Source: Biomphalaria glabrata
Taxonomy: Eukaryota; Mollusca; Gastropoda; Planorbidae
Length of the DNA: 64,000 bases
Assembly: GCF_947242115.1 (NCBI RefSeq)
Contig: NC_074717.1
Span: forward strand, 41,436,701 to 41,500,700
Direction: 5' to 3'
This document shows, in pieces, positions 34,585 through 44,499 of the stretch. A program made the position numbers and the translations under genes. Position 1 is the first letter of the stretch. Every line of letters begins with the position of its first letter. The notes beneath the pieces are model-generated. The model saw only the letters and a list, made by a program, of their open reading frames with translations, had not been told where the DNA came from and did not search any database.

Positions 34585-35344
34585 TATCATTTTTACCTGC
34601 TGGTGACATATTTTTTAAAGAAACTCATTATTAACAAGTTATTTGTTTCTCCCAAAGATAGTTCGGTCACGTCAGAAACTTTCTTAAATCTGCTTGTAAA
34701 CTGTCTCCACCAAGATTAGATTCTGCAACCTAGCAGACAATGACATAGTTATTTCACCCTCAAACCAAGCTTCTGATGTTTTAGTGAAAGCAATAGTAAC
34801 TTTCACTATCTTATGCAAAGCTTCCAGATTGCAAGAACCATTAAATAAACTTTTGCTAATATTAAGAAATAGATTGAATTAAGCAGTCTGAGGTAGAAAA
34901 ACATTATAAAGTTATCAGGTCACAGTAATTGCCTTTCCTACTCCCTGTGATCTTTCCTTGATTTGTAGAAATGTACAGAGCTAAGACAAGTAGTGTGGAC
35001 TAGCCAGACATGAACTCTTCCTTAACAAGGGGAAAACACTGATTGAAACTTTTTGGAATGAAGCTGCTTACAGCTCATCTCTAGATCATTCTAACTCATA
35101 AGTTTTTATCAGCATACGAAGACTCATCATAACCATGCTAGATGGTTGGAGTTTCTTCTACAGCTGATAGTGCAATATACTGTGAAAAGGAATTGTAGAC
35201 AAGATATAGTCAAAATGTTATATTATTATGACAATCTAGCTTTTAATGAGTATAGATTATCCTTTAACCTTTACCAGAAGGTTGTCATGCGAAGATGTGG
35301 TAGATCTGTTAATAAATGTTGCACCCCTGTTCATTATGTTATCT
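34585..35344. other. Gene-free stretch
   Basis: No credible coding region or recognisable repeat. Confidence 0.4.
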
Positions 35345-35418
35345 TTATATGAGAAACGAGTCCTTGTAATCACAACAAATTTCTGTAAGGATCAACAAAG
35401 CAGTCTTAGTCTTAGTCT
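35345..35418 (+). mobile_element. 3' tail of the CR1/Rex1-like LINE
   Basis: GAGTCCTTGTAATCACAAC, TTTCTGTAAGGATCAACAAA and GCAGTCTTAGTCTTAGTC match the complement of 16110-16160, the 3' end of the element at 16110-17400. Confidence 0.75.
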
Positions 35419-36159
35419 TGTAAGATCTTTTTCTTGACCTGAACTTTTGGAGTATCTGTTGCTTGACGCTTATCAGAAAGTGTTATGACTGAATTCTTGT
35501 TTATTTATTACTTTTATGTGGAAATGTTTTTGATAGTCTGAAACAGCGTTAAAAAAAGAATCCTACAATTTAAAAAAACCAAACTGGCCAGTAACCTTGA
35601 GACTACTAATTGTATGTATGACATGTAATTAATATTGTTGTTCACTTTATCATGATCATTAGTACTGTGCTTTTAACATGATCATTGGTACAGTCTATTG
35701 ATAAACTAATAGGATTCCATGAATCATTGTTATTGTAGATAAATTGTTACAGTCAAGGGTCATTTAGTCATGACAATAAAACTGTTGAAAATTAAATTGT
35801 TCACTCATTTCTATTTTTTTTTAGGATGTGTGTGGCGTGGGTTTTTTCATATTTTATTCTTTCTAAAAGGTCTACAGAGAATACACAATTGACTTACATT
35901 GTCAGGCACACGTAATATAATGCATATATAACCAACCTTTTTAAAAAATCCTTCTTTTGAAACTAAATATAACATTTGTGTGTGGGGGAGATATATATTT
36001 AAAAATAAAATTAAAACTTCCATTTTAAAAAATATATTATTAATACTTTCAGTGAAAATGTATGGAACTTCATTATGTACCTTTACATGTGAAAATCATT
36101 TGTCTCCAACTTGAAGTAGACCCATAAAAGTTTCTCAAATCCATAGGTATATTAGTGTT
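35419..36159. other. Gene-free stretch
   Basis: AT-rich, no supported feature. Confidence 0.4.
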
Positions 36160-36605
36160 ATTGATTACACAACATGAACATAACATATTGATTACACAAC
36201 ATGAACATACCTTATTTATTGCACAACATGAACATTAACTTATTAATTGCACAACATGAACATTAATTTGTTGATTGCACAACATGAACATTAATTTGTT
36301 GATTGCACAACATGAACATTAATTAGTTGATTGCACAACATGAACATTAATTTATTGATTTCACAACATGAACATTAATTTGTTGATTGCACAACATGAA
36401 CATTAATTTGTTGATTGCACAACATGAACATTAATTTGTTGATTGTACAACATGAACATTAATTTATTGATTTCACAACATGAACATTAATTTGTTGATT
36501 GCACAACATGAACATTAATTTGTTGATTGCACAACATGAACATTAATTTGTTGATTGCACAACATGAACATATAGTTTATTTATTTCACAATGTGAACAT
36601 AATTT
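36160..36605. repeat. 28-bp minisatellite, ~16 copies
   Basis: Unit TTGATTGCACAACATGAACA followed by TTAATTTG, very regular in the middle and decaying at both ends. There is no spacer diversity, so it is not CRISPR-like. Confidence 0.95.
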
Positions 36606-37002
36606 ACTGATTGCACATAGTAAAAAAAATTATTTATTGATTGAACTTATTGATTGCATTAAATTACATACAAAAGTTGTGCATAGTGTTGCTTAAAGCA
36701 TCGGCAACATTTTGTATGAGTTTGGGGACAACTTGTGTAGGGGAAAAGCAAATTGGCTTTCTGCACTCTGTCTGACATATGGAGATCTGAAAATGTACAA
36801 GAGTTCTATTCTGATGTCACAATCTCTCTTATGAGCTCAAGATAGGCAAAAGCTTCAACAAAGCCCTTGCGTAGTTTGATAGATCTTTAAAGGGATTTAA
36901 TTTAGCACACGCGTAGTACTGACCTAATATTATTTTTATATAGCCAATGACATTGCCAATAACTGCCTAAATAATGTTAAATCTCTTTCTCTGTGTCTCT
37001 AC

Positions 37003-37034
37003 GTCTCTCTCTCTCTCTCTCTCTCTGTGTGTTT
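37003..37034. repeat. (CT)n / (GT)n microsatellite
   Basis: A run of CT dinucleotides followed by a short GT run. Confidence 0.85.
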
Positions 37035-37824
37035 CTTTTGGCCCATATGTATACCATATAAGCCTACCTAACACTTTCTTTACATAAGACTAATAATATA
37101 ATTTTCTGAGTTTTGAAATAGAGACACATAGATAGATGAGCTTTACTATAAATCTGAGTGGTTGGTTTTCATTTGAACTAGAACCTATATCTACTACTTT
37201 TGAATTAGCTCACTTGTGTTCAATTTAGTTTTTCTCCTAATTGATTCTTTCCCGATACCGATATGCTATTACAAAAGTGTATTCCCTGCTCGGATCATTA
37301 GCTGGACAGTTTTTTGATGGAAGACTTTGTGACTGTCACTTGAGAAATGAGTCTGCCAGGGGGGCGTTTTCTAAATGGTAGAAAATGTGTATGTGAGACA
37401 GGGAAGAGGAAGCAATGTTAGCCTTTATGAAAAACAACAACTGAAGAGTGTAGTTTACTCTGGGGATCAGAACATAAGCATTGGTAATATGTTGAGAAAA
37501 GTATATCAGTCAGGTCCGTTTGTAGGTTTATATGATGTGTCATTTCATTCCGGAAATTTGCGATTGATAACATTAAGGACAAGCTTAATGTACACTTAAA
37601 CACACACACACACACGCACAAAAGACAGCCTCTGTTGAGGCAAATTAGATTCGTATTTCATTATGATTGGTCAAATTTTTTGTCAAAATTAGTTATGAGA
37701 GAATGAGAGATTTTATTTTGTATATTTTATTCCTTATATTCTGTGCTGATGAAATGTATAGATTACAGACGTCCCTTCAAAAAAGAAGATAATTATTATG
37801 GCCCACCCATATCATTATTTTTTT

Positions 37825-38035
37825 TATATATTTATCAATGAGGCCAGCACAGCGACCAAACGCCTTTACTTTCCCCAACTTAAGTCAGGTAGCCTACCCA
37901 TTAGCGTTGGGTGGACTCAGGGGCGCCATGAAATTCCCAAAATTTCAAAATCCAAGTATCTGCCGAAATTCGAGCCCAGGACCCCAGGCTCAGAAACCAA
38001 GCGCCAAACCACTCAGCCACCCTACCCCAATTTAA
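37825..38035 (-). mobile_element. SINE-A copy
   Basis: On the minus strand the head reads GTGGCTGAGTGGTTTGGCGC and GGGCTCGAATTTC, then the body GAGTCCACCCAACGC, CCTGACTTAAG and GTTTGGTCGCTGTGCTGG. Its last bases run into a reversed LINE piece at 38040. Confidence 0.75.
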
Positions 38036-38039
38036 CACT

Positions 38040-38185
38040 TACACTCTGCTAAAGTCATTGGTTTTCCTGGCTGATTCAGGCAACCCGCTAAATGCTCTGA
38101 TGGTACTAGGGAAGCAGGATCACTTGTACGAACTAGTCCTAGTATATGGAATAAGAAGTGCACCTTTCGTAAACTAAATCTTGCC
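38040..38185 (-). mobile_element. Reversed CR1/L2-group LINE fragment
   Basis: The complement reads GCACTTCTTATTCCATATAC, TAGTTCGTACAAGT, GCTTCCCTAGTACCATCAGA, GGAAAACCAATGACTTTAGC, matching the C-terminal coding part of the LINE at 32620-32765. Confidence 0.75.
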
Positions 38186-38189
38186 GGAC

Positions 38190-38445
38190 ATCTCACATCT
38201 TTTTAGCGGTCCCCGAAATGGGCAAATAAGCCGCTATTAGTTTTGTGTGGTTCGTCCTGTTTGGATTTGAAAGACTAGAAAAGATATTGAAAATCTGATA
38301 TCATTATATTTTAGATCTTCTTACATTCTAATGCAACGGCTACTTTTTTTTTTCTGAAAGCGAAAATTTAATTTTTAAAAATTAGCTATGCAAGCATACA
38401 AATAAAAATACACCATTTTAACAACTTTTCACTATTAAAAGTAGA
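38190..38445 (+). mobile_element. Dispersed repeat with TTTTTAGCGG(C/T)CCCCGAA start
   Basis: Shares over 200 bp with the complement of 51950-52202: CTATTAGTTTTGTG, AGAAAAGATATTGAAAAT, GCAACGGCTACTTTTTTTTT, CTGAAAGCGAAAA, TTATGCAAGC-like sequence. The terminus is well conserved between the two copies; the far end is not clear. Family unassigned; no coding content. Confidence 0.65.
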
Positions 38446-38789
38446 AAACACGGGAGGCTATTTAGTAAAGAAGGTGGTTTTTCAGTATTTTAAAACACAT
38501 TTATACAAACGATTTCAGTATTGTTTAAAAAAAAATGTTTTTAAAAAATTTATTCTTTAATTATTTATTTTTTGTTATACTAGCTTTTTTATTTGTTTAT
38601 TTTTATTTAGAATATATATATATATAAGTCGAATATAATTTAAGACAATAATTAAAAAGCAGTGTTTCATATTATACGCGTGAAGCGCGATTATCTACAT
38701 GTAAAAACTCACTTCACCATTTAACCAAAAACCTGGAATGAGAGATAGACCATTTATAAAACAATTAAATCAATTAGATAATCATTCAA

Positions 38790-39028
38790 TAACATCAGTT
38801 AAAGGCACATATCACATCTCATATGCTAGGACAGATTTGTACAAATAGGGACTCCTTCTTCACTAGTGCTATTAGAGCATGGAATGGGTTGCCTGAGCGA
38901 GCCAGGAAAACCAGTGACTTGGCAGAATTTAAGTCATTGGTTAATATGCATGACTGAATGCATGACGCGTAGGACGTAATCATCTTCTTTTTTTTTTTAA
39001 GTAACGTCTATATTATATAAGATAAGAT
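38790..39028 (+). mobile_element. 5'-truncated CR1/L2-group LINE 3' end
   Basis: ATGCTAGGACAGATTTGTAC, TAGAGCATGGAATGGGTTGC and GGACGTAATCATCTTC through TATAAGATAAGATTAG match 32650-32855 closely. Confidence 0.85.
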
Positions 39029-39406
39029 TAGTTTGACCAGGTTCATATTAAAATATATCTTCTTAATCTTAACTATCAGTTCATTGAATACATATGAACA
39101 ATAACAATGCAGTAATAATACAATGAATAAATCTCCGTATCCTGTGGTATCATGTAGTTAGTCGGACTAACAAGACAAGAGAATGGGCAACACTCTCTCG
39201 GCACGTCTCTTCTATTTGTATCGAAGGAGATAGGGTTGTAGTTGTTGATAGTTTGTAGTTCATAGTTTTTGATATTTTTGCCTAAGCGGACCATTTGCGA
39301 AGGCCGATTTCAAGTCTGATTCCACACAATTACTGTCTTTGTAACCTTGTTGTAATTTTTTATTGTGTGCATCCTTGGTGTGGGCGTTGTTTTTTTTTTT
39401 AAGAAC

Positions 39407-39408
<2 letters not shown>

Positions 39409-39466
<58 letters not shown>

Positions 39467-39467
39467 G
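39409..39467. repeat. (GATA)n microsatellite
   Basis: About 14 uninterrupted tetranucleotides. Confidence 0.97.
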
Positions 39468-40249
39468 CATTTGCTTAAATGTGTAGGTATCTCGATATTT
39501 ATTAATGCAACCATTAAAACAATGGTTTTGCTTAAAATTCTAGGAATGAAAGGTTAGTTCCCTTGTCTCTAGGTTGACAAATGCGGTAGGAGGTAACTCT
39601 TCCGGCAGCGTTTATCTTAATCATCTTGAAAAGAAAAAAAGATGTCCAGGGGAGAGAATTATTGTCCGGATATCGGCTTATCTGTTGATTCCACCGTAAC
39701 GAGGTCGCAGACGACAACTTGGGATTCCAGCTTGATCGCAAACATCCATTTCGTTTTTTTTTTTTTTTTGTGTTTTTTTTTTTCAATTCTATGTTTCTTT
39801 TTTAAACAATTTTGTTAAGCGAAAATTTCGTGAAATAATTTGTTTTGTTTTTTCGCTTGTCCCTTACGTTGAACTGACAGTAGGCTAACACTGGTTTTTA
39901 TGACTGGTCAGATCTAGTAACAAAGCTTATATCAACTCACTCTGTCCGTCCGTCTGTCTGTCTGGTAAACAATTTGTGCACGTTATTTCTCACACACAAT
40001 CTCAGATGACGCTGAAATTTGGAACAATTATTTACTTACTTCAAAAAAACAAAAACAAGAATCAATAAAAAAAATAGTTCATTAACTATTGGTAATTAAT
40101 TTTTTTTTTTAATAGTGGTAAGAAATTGTACTTGACTGATGTGGTGGTATAAATTGATTTAGTCCCCAGTCCCCTTTATACTTTCTAGAGAGAAAGTTTT
40201 AAATTTTGAAACGAACAAATATATAATAAAATCTTCTATTTTCATAAGC

Positions 40250-40325
40250 ACTTCCTTGGCATAGTGGCTAGCGTATTAACTTGAGGCGGCTTGAGCCTCG
40301 ACTTCAATTTCAGGTCGTTCAACTT
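40250..40325 (+). mobile_element. tRNA-like SINE fragment
   Basis: CTTGGCATAGTGGCTAGCG fits the A-box consensus well; the B box (TTTCAGGTCG) is poor. The acceptor-stem pairing of a functional tRNA is absent. Confidence 0.45.
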
Positions 40326-40439
40326 TTTTTTTATAAATCTATTTAAAGAAACGATAATGTTAACATTCACACAGATAACCCATTCTTTTACCCACTACCC
40401 TTTCTCAATTAGTCCAAACAAGTGATATGATTATAGCCT

Positions 40440-40487
40440 ATATATTTTGAAGTAACGTCTGTATTATATAAGAAAAGATAAGATATA
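40440..40487 (+). mobile_element. CR1/L2-group LINE 3' tail
   Basis: TTTTGAAGTAACGTCTGTAT and TATATAAGAAAAGATAAGAT equal the last ~45 bp of the LINE at 31925-32860. Confidence 0.7.
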
Positions 40488-40814
40488 GAAAGCTAAAAAT
40501 ATGAAATTGCGCTAAACAAAAACAATTGGTGAAAAATATTTCTAATCGCATAGATTTATTATTTTTTAGTTTAGATCTATTATAAATTCGATTACATAAC
40601 TGGGCGAAACTAATTGATACAACTACCCTTAATATAAGCTTTGTTGTTTTTTAAATATTTTTTTTCTTGGTTTAATCTGTAAATGCTTTAAAGTCTTAAC
40701 GAAAGGAAGTGGTGTTTATCACAGCCCACCTGCAAAGGCAGAAGTCCATAACAGTAAAGTTGTAGTTATGTTCAAGTGATATCTATCTTAGAGATGTATA
40801 GGAATGAGCCTATT

Positions 40815-40916
40815 AAATTAAGTCATTGATTAACATGCATGACTAGATTGACCTAGGAGGACGTAATCATCTTTTTTTTTTTTTTGAAGTAACGTCAGTA
40901 TTTCATAAGAAAAGAT
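40815..40916 (+). mobile_element. CR1/L2-group LINE 3' end, short
   Basis: AAGTCATTGATTAACATGCA, TGACTAGATTGACC, GGACGTAATCATC and AAGTAACGTCAGTATTT match the final coding bases and the UTR of the family. Confidence 0.75.
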
Positions 40917-41401
40917 TTTTTTCCCCCACTTGTGTATGGCTTAGTTGTCTGTCCTGTCCTCCTTTGAGTGTGCAGGTATCTGGCAATCCTAGGCATGGTT
41001 CCTGGTCGTTAGAGTGTCTAGAGCAGGGGTGTGTAAGATGTGAGATTGTGTGTGTGTTTGTTTATTTTAGTAGTTTTTTGTTTGTGAATTGTTTTTTATT
41101 TCAAGGGGGGACAATAAGGTTTTCTAGCGGTCAGTCTAGCAGTTAGAGAGCTGACCTGGTCTGAGTAGGGTGCTTGTGATTATTATCAGTTTTGTTATGC
41201 CTAGTGTAAGGAGATGTTATAACTTATATTACGATTCTTGCTTGTGTGTGAAACGGATTATTTGGGGGTAATATGATGTGTAGCATTGATGGCCTATGTT
41301 AAATGAATCTAGTCTAAGCGCCCTGTAGTAGGACTATGTAAGTTGGGCACATTTTAGTATTTCAGTTATTGATGATTGTGCATTCAATATTATATGTGTA
41401 C
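40917..41401. other. Flank left of the LTR element
   Basis: No gene seen. Ends in GTAC, the first copy of the target duplication. Confidence 0.4.
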
Positions 41402-41771
41402 TGTTAGACACCTTATTTATATAGGTTAGTTATTTTAGTTATTTAGCGACGCACCATAGTAGACGCATATTGAACGGGACTAGTGACGTTTGGGATATGT
41501 TGGGTTAGAGACCGGAAAATCAGTTAGCGTTAGAACATTCCAGGGTAACGACGTGTTTAGTGACAGAGACTTCTACTGTGGCCTTTTATCATAATAAATA
41601 TATATTAACTTGTTCATCATCGTTGACTACATCTCTTCACCTGTTACAATTGATGTGCCAGTTCTTGTTTGTGTTGTTGGTCAACTACACGTAATACACC
41701 CGAACAATTACACCCAAACGATTGCAGAGTAATTGGTTGACTTCAAGACAGCCTGAACTAGCAACATCACA
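41402..41771 (+). repeat. 5' LTR, 370 bp
   Basis: Starts TGTTAGACACC, ends CAACATCACA; contains AATAAATATATATT, a likely polyadenylation signal. Same sequence as 49655-50024 as far as I can read. Confidence 0.93.
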
Positions 41772-42138
41772 GTGGCATTTATATAGGTTAGTTATTTTAG
41801 TTATTTAGCGACGCACCATAGTAGACGCATATTGAACGGGACTAGTGACGTTTGGGATATGTTGGGTTAGAGACCGGAAAATCAGTTAGCGTTAGAACAT
41901 TCCAGGGTAACGACGTGTTTAGTGACAGAGACTTCTACTGTGGCCTTTTATCATAATAAATATATATTAACTTGTTCATCATCGTTGACTACATCTCTTC
42001 ACCTGTTACAATTGATGTGCCAGTTCTTGTTTGTGTTGTTGGTCAACTACACGTAATACACCCGAACAATTACACCCAAACGATTGCAGAGTAATTGGTT
42101 GACTTCAAGACAGCCTGAACTAGCAACATCACAGTGGC
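41415..42138 (+). repeat. 362-bp tandem duplication over the 5' LTR
   Basis: Bases 41415-41776 are followed at once by the same sequence at 41777-42138. Each unit runs from ATTTATATAGG within the LTR to CACAGTGGC, five bases past the LTR end. The second unit therefore gives an LTR lacking its first 13 bases next to the primer-binding site. Confidence 0.93.
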
Positions 42139-42149
42139 GACCCCCGACG
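42135..42149 (+). promoter_or_regulatory. Primer-binding site
   Basis: TGGCGACCCCCGACG two bases after the LTR end begins with TGG, the complement of a tRNA 3' CCA, as in most LTR elements. The tRNA species was not identified. Confidence 0.6.
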
Positions 42150-44499
42150 CCCGAAGCCCGAACCTCGAAGCCCGACGAACATCGAACCGGACCTCGAAGC
42201 AGAACGTTTACTCAGGTGAGGGTCGTGCACTCGAAGTTATAAGATTTCATCGGAGTACGGCTGAACACAGCATCATCGCAGAGTGACTTTGTTCTAGATC
42301 TACAAGCAGTCGTCGCCTGTTTGATCGCACGTTCAACGAGCCGTTAACTCAGGGTGACCTTCGTCAGGACCGTAATCATCGCAACGCCTGATCTTCATAT
42401 GCTGAATCGACCTACAACCAGAGAAACCGTTCATTCATAACGGGTGAGAGATCGTTAGTGAACCTGTTGGACATATTTTTTCTTCGTCATAGGAGCCACA
42501 TTGAGTATCAAGTTTTACCTCGCCAGTTCGAGAAGGACAGTTTGCCCGCTGTCAGAAGTATTGTGAGTACTACAAGTTTGGTAGCTAACTAAATCGAAAT
42601 CGCTCTGTCGTCTTACCCTTGGAGAGATTCTTGTGGAGCAGTTTGCTCATTGAACCGGTTGCTTGCCACGTTTATAACGGTCACTGTGTTTAACCTTTGG
42701 AAGGTTAGTGAAGTAATCTTTATCAGTACTGAACATTGATATATCTAGTATTCGTCGGTCTAGACCATACCTAGACTTGTTAGCAGTGAAGTTGTGGAAA
42801 CAGCTACATCCACTTAATTTCGTTGAAAACCGTTAATCGTCTAACGGAACGTCGTCGGAGGTGACCTTGGTTTCACCTAGTCTACATTGGACAGTTTGGT
42901 CTATTGAAGCAGAGTACAACAGCAAACTTCGTCGTACTACCGGAATAGCAGCAGAAGCAGTGAACTATTTTAGAGAACCGTTATTCGTCAGCCCAGATCA
43001 AGTCATCGTCAAGAAAGCCGTTATTCGTCAGCCCAGATCAAGTCATCGTCAAGAAAGTCGTTATTCGTCAGCCCAGATCAAGTCATCGTCAAGAAAGTCG
43101 TTATTCGTCAGCCCAGATCAAGTCATCGTCAAGAAATTCGTTATTCGTCAGTCGTCCAGATCAAGTTGCCGTCAAGAGACTGTTATTTGTCAGTAGTCAT
43201 CTAAACAAATCAAGTCATCGCCAGAAGAACCGTTAACCTTTTCGTCAGTAACTGTGTACACAAAGTCGTCGGAACTACACATACGGTCATCAACAGTCGT
43301 CGAAGGAACTGGAACATTTTGCTGTGGCATATCAGGACATCTGTGGCATTACGTGGGATACTGGTAGCACCGGAGAACAGAGTCAGAACTGGAAGAGAGG
43401 CAGTGGAATTTGTTGTGATCTAGCATATTCGGGAGTCCGAACAAAGGGATCTTTCTTATCAAAAGCTAAGTGCCATTTTTCTTATTAGTATATGTTTAGA
43501 TTGCCCTTAGAAATAGATTTTGTCTAAATTTGGTACGTTAGCCTGAGTAAAATCAGGTGGTGCGCCTTAAAACCCGTCGGGGTAGAAGACGTAATTTAGA
43601 TGAAAAGCTATATTATACGTTTAGGGTTGTAATTTGTTTTGTTTGTGTAAACGTCATATCCGTTGTTGCCTGGTTACTTCGTGACGTTATCATTGTGTGC
43701 CATATTGTCATATCCCAACCCATAGCGATAGTCTCATTTAATTATTTCATTTGTTTATATTATTTTAAATTATTTATTTTTATTAATTTAATTAGATCTG
43801 TAATTTTTTTCACTTAATGATAGAAAGTGCGGGTAGGATTCTTTTACTGTGAATCAGACTAAAATAATTTTAGTTTGAGCGGTTAAAATCAAATATGATT
43901 TTGCCATGAGAATAATGCCGAAACTGGCTATGTAGTCAAACACTATCGTCTGGCTAAATTTAGATCTGCAAATTGTTGTACATCTCTTTGGTACAATTTA
44001 ATTATCTAGACTCTACTTTGAAATATTATTAAGTTGAAGATGAATGAAGGTAGTACATTCTAGATATATATATCTTGTTGAAGATATATTTGACATTGTA
44101 TAAACATATTTGTTTTATACGGTTAAATAGAACCATAATCTACTCTAGATCTAGACTCTAGACAGTCTTTGAATTTACTCTAGACATTTCAGTCATACCA
44201 GATTTTAAAATTGATCATAGTTGGTCATACTAGATCTAATAGTCATAGTGCTCTTGATAACTAGATCTAAATGGTAATATTATACATACTATAATATACT
44301 GGATTTAAATTTGTGTGATACTAGATCCAATATACAGATTTGAATATAACCATAATAACTCAGACTAGATTTATACATTTACTAAATCTATAGATAGAGA
44401 CATAACACTTAAAACTGGTATAAAAGTGTGTAAAAACTTTTAAAGTATAGCCATAACCAATATAGGCTAAGTAAAAATATATATAAAATATAAAACACA
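42150..44499 (+). other. Long leader of the LTR element
   Basis: About 2.35 kb between the primer-binding site and the gag-pol start. It holds a GC-richer first half, a 39-bp tandem repeat and an AGATCTAGA-rich end (43960-44400). Short frames at 42861-43196 and 43557-43817 are not supported as genes. Confidence 0.6.
42979..43160 (+). repeat. 39-bp tandem repeat, 4-5 copies, in the leader
   Basis: Unit GTTATTCGTCAGCCCAGATC plus AAGTCATCGTCAAGAAAGT; the last copy is diverged. The 39-bp period keeps any reading frame open across the array. Confidence 0.92.

Larger units (their letters stand above)
39921..40643. mobile_element. CAAAGCTTATAT-ended TIR element with nested inserts, 723 bp
   Basis: Begins CAAAGCTTATATCAACTCAC followed by a TCTG/TCCG run and ends TTAATATAAGCTTTG, an inverted copy of the start. 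The landmarks TTTCTCACACACAATCTCA, GAATCAATAAAAA and TAACTATTGGTAATTAA recur at 50359, 54085-57340 and 62177-63765. It has no frame. Nested in it are a tRNA-like piece (about 40250-40320) and a LINE tail (40440-40487). Confidence 0.65.

Noticed and set aside
36160-36605. Regular 28-bp repeats resembling a CRISPR array
   Set aside because: Units are contiguous with no unique spacers and the genome is animal; it is a minisatellite.
41095-41125. CAAGGGGGGAC tract resembling a polypurine tract left of the LTR element
   Set aside because: No LTR start follows it and no second copy of the neighbouring sequence was found, so an outer LTR element cannot be supported.
42861-43817. Short frames in the LTR-element leader as possible extra genes
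   Set aside because: One is produced by the 39-bp repeat and the other is a hydrophobic frame in AT-rich DNA; neither has family similarity.
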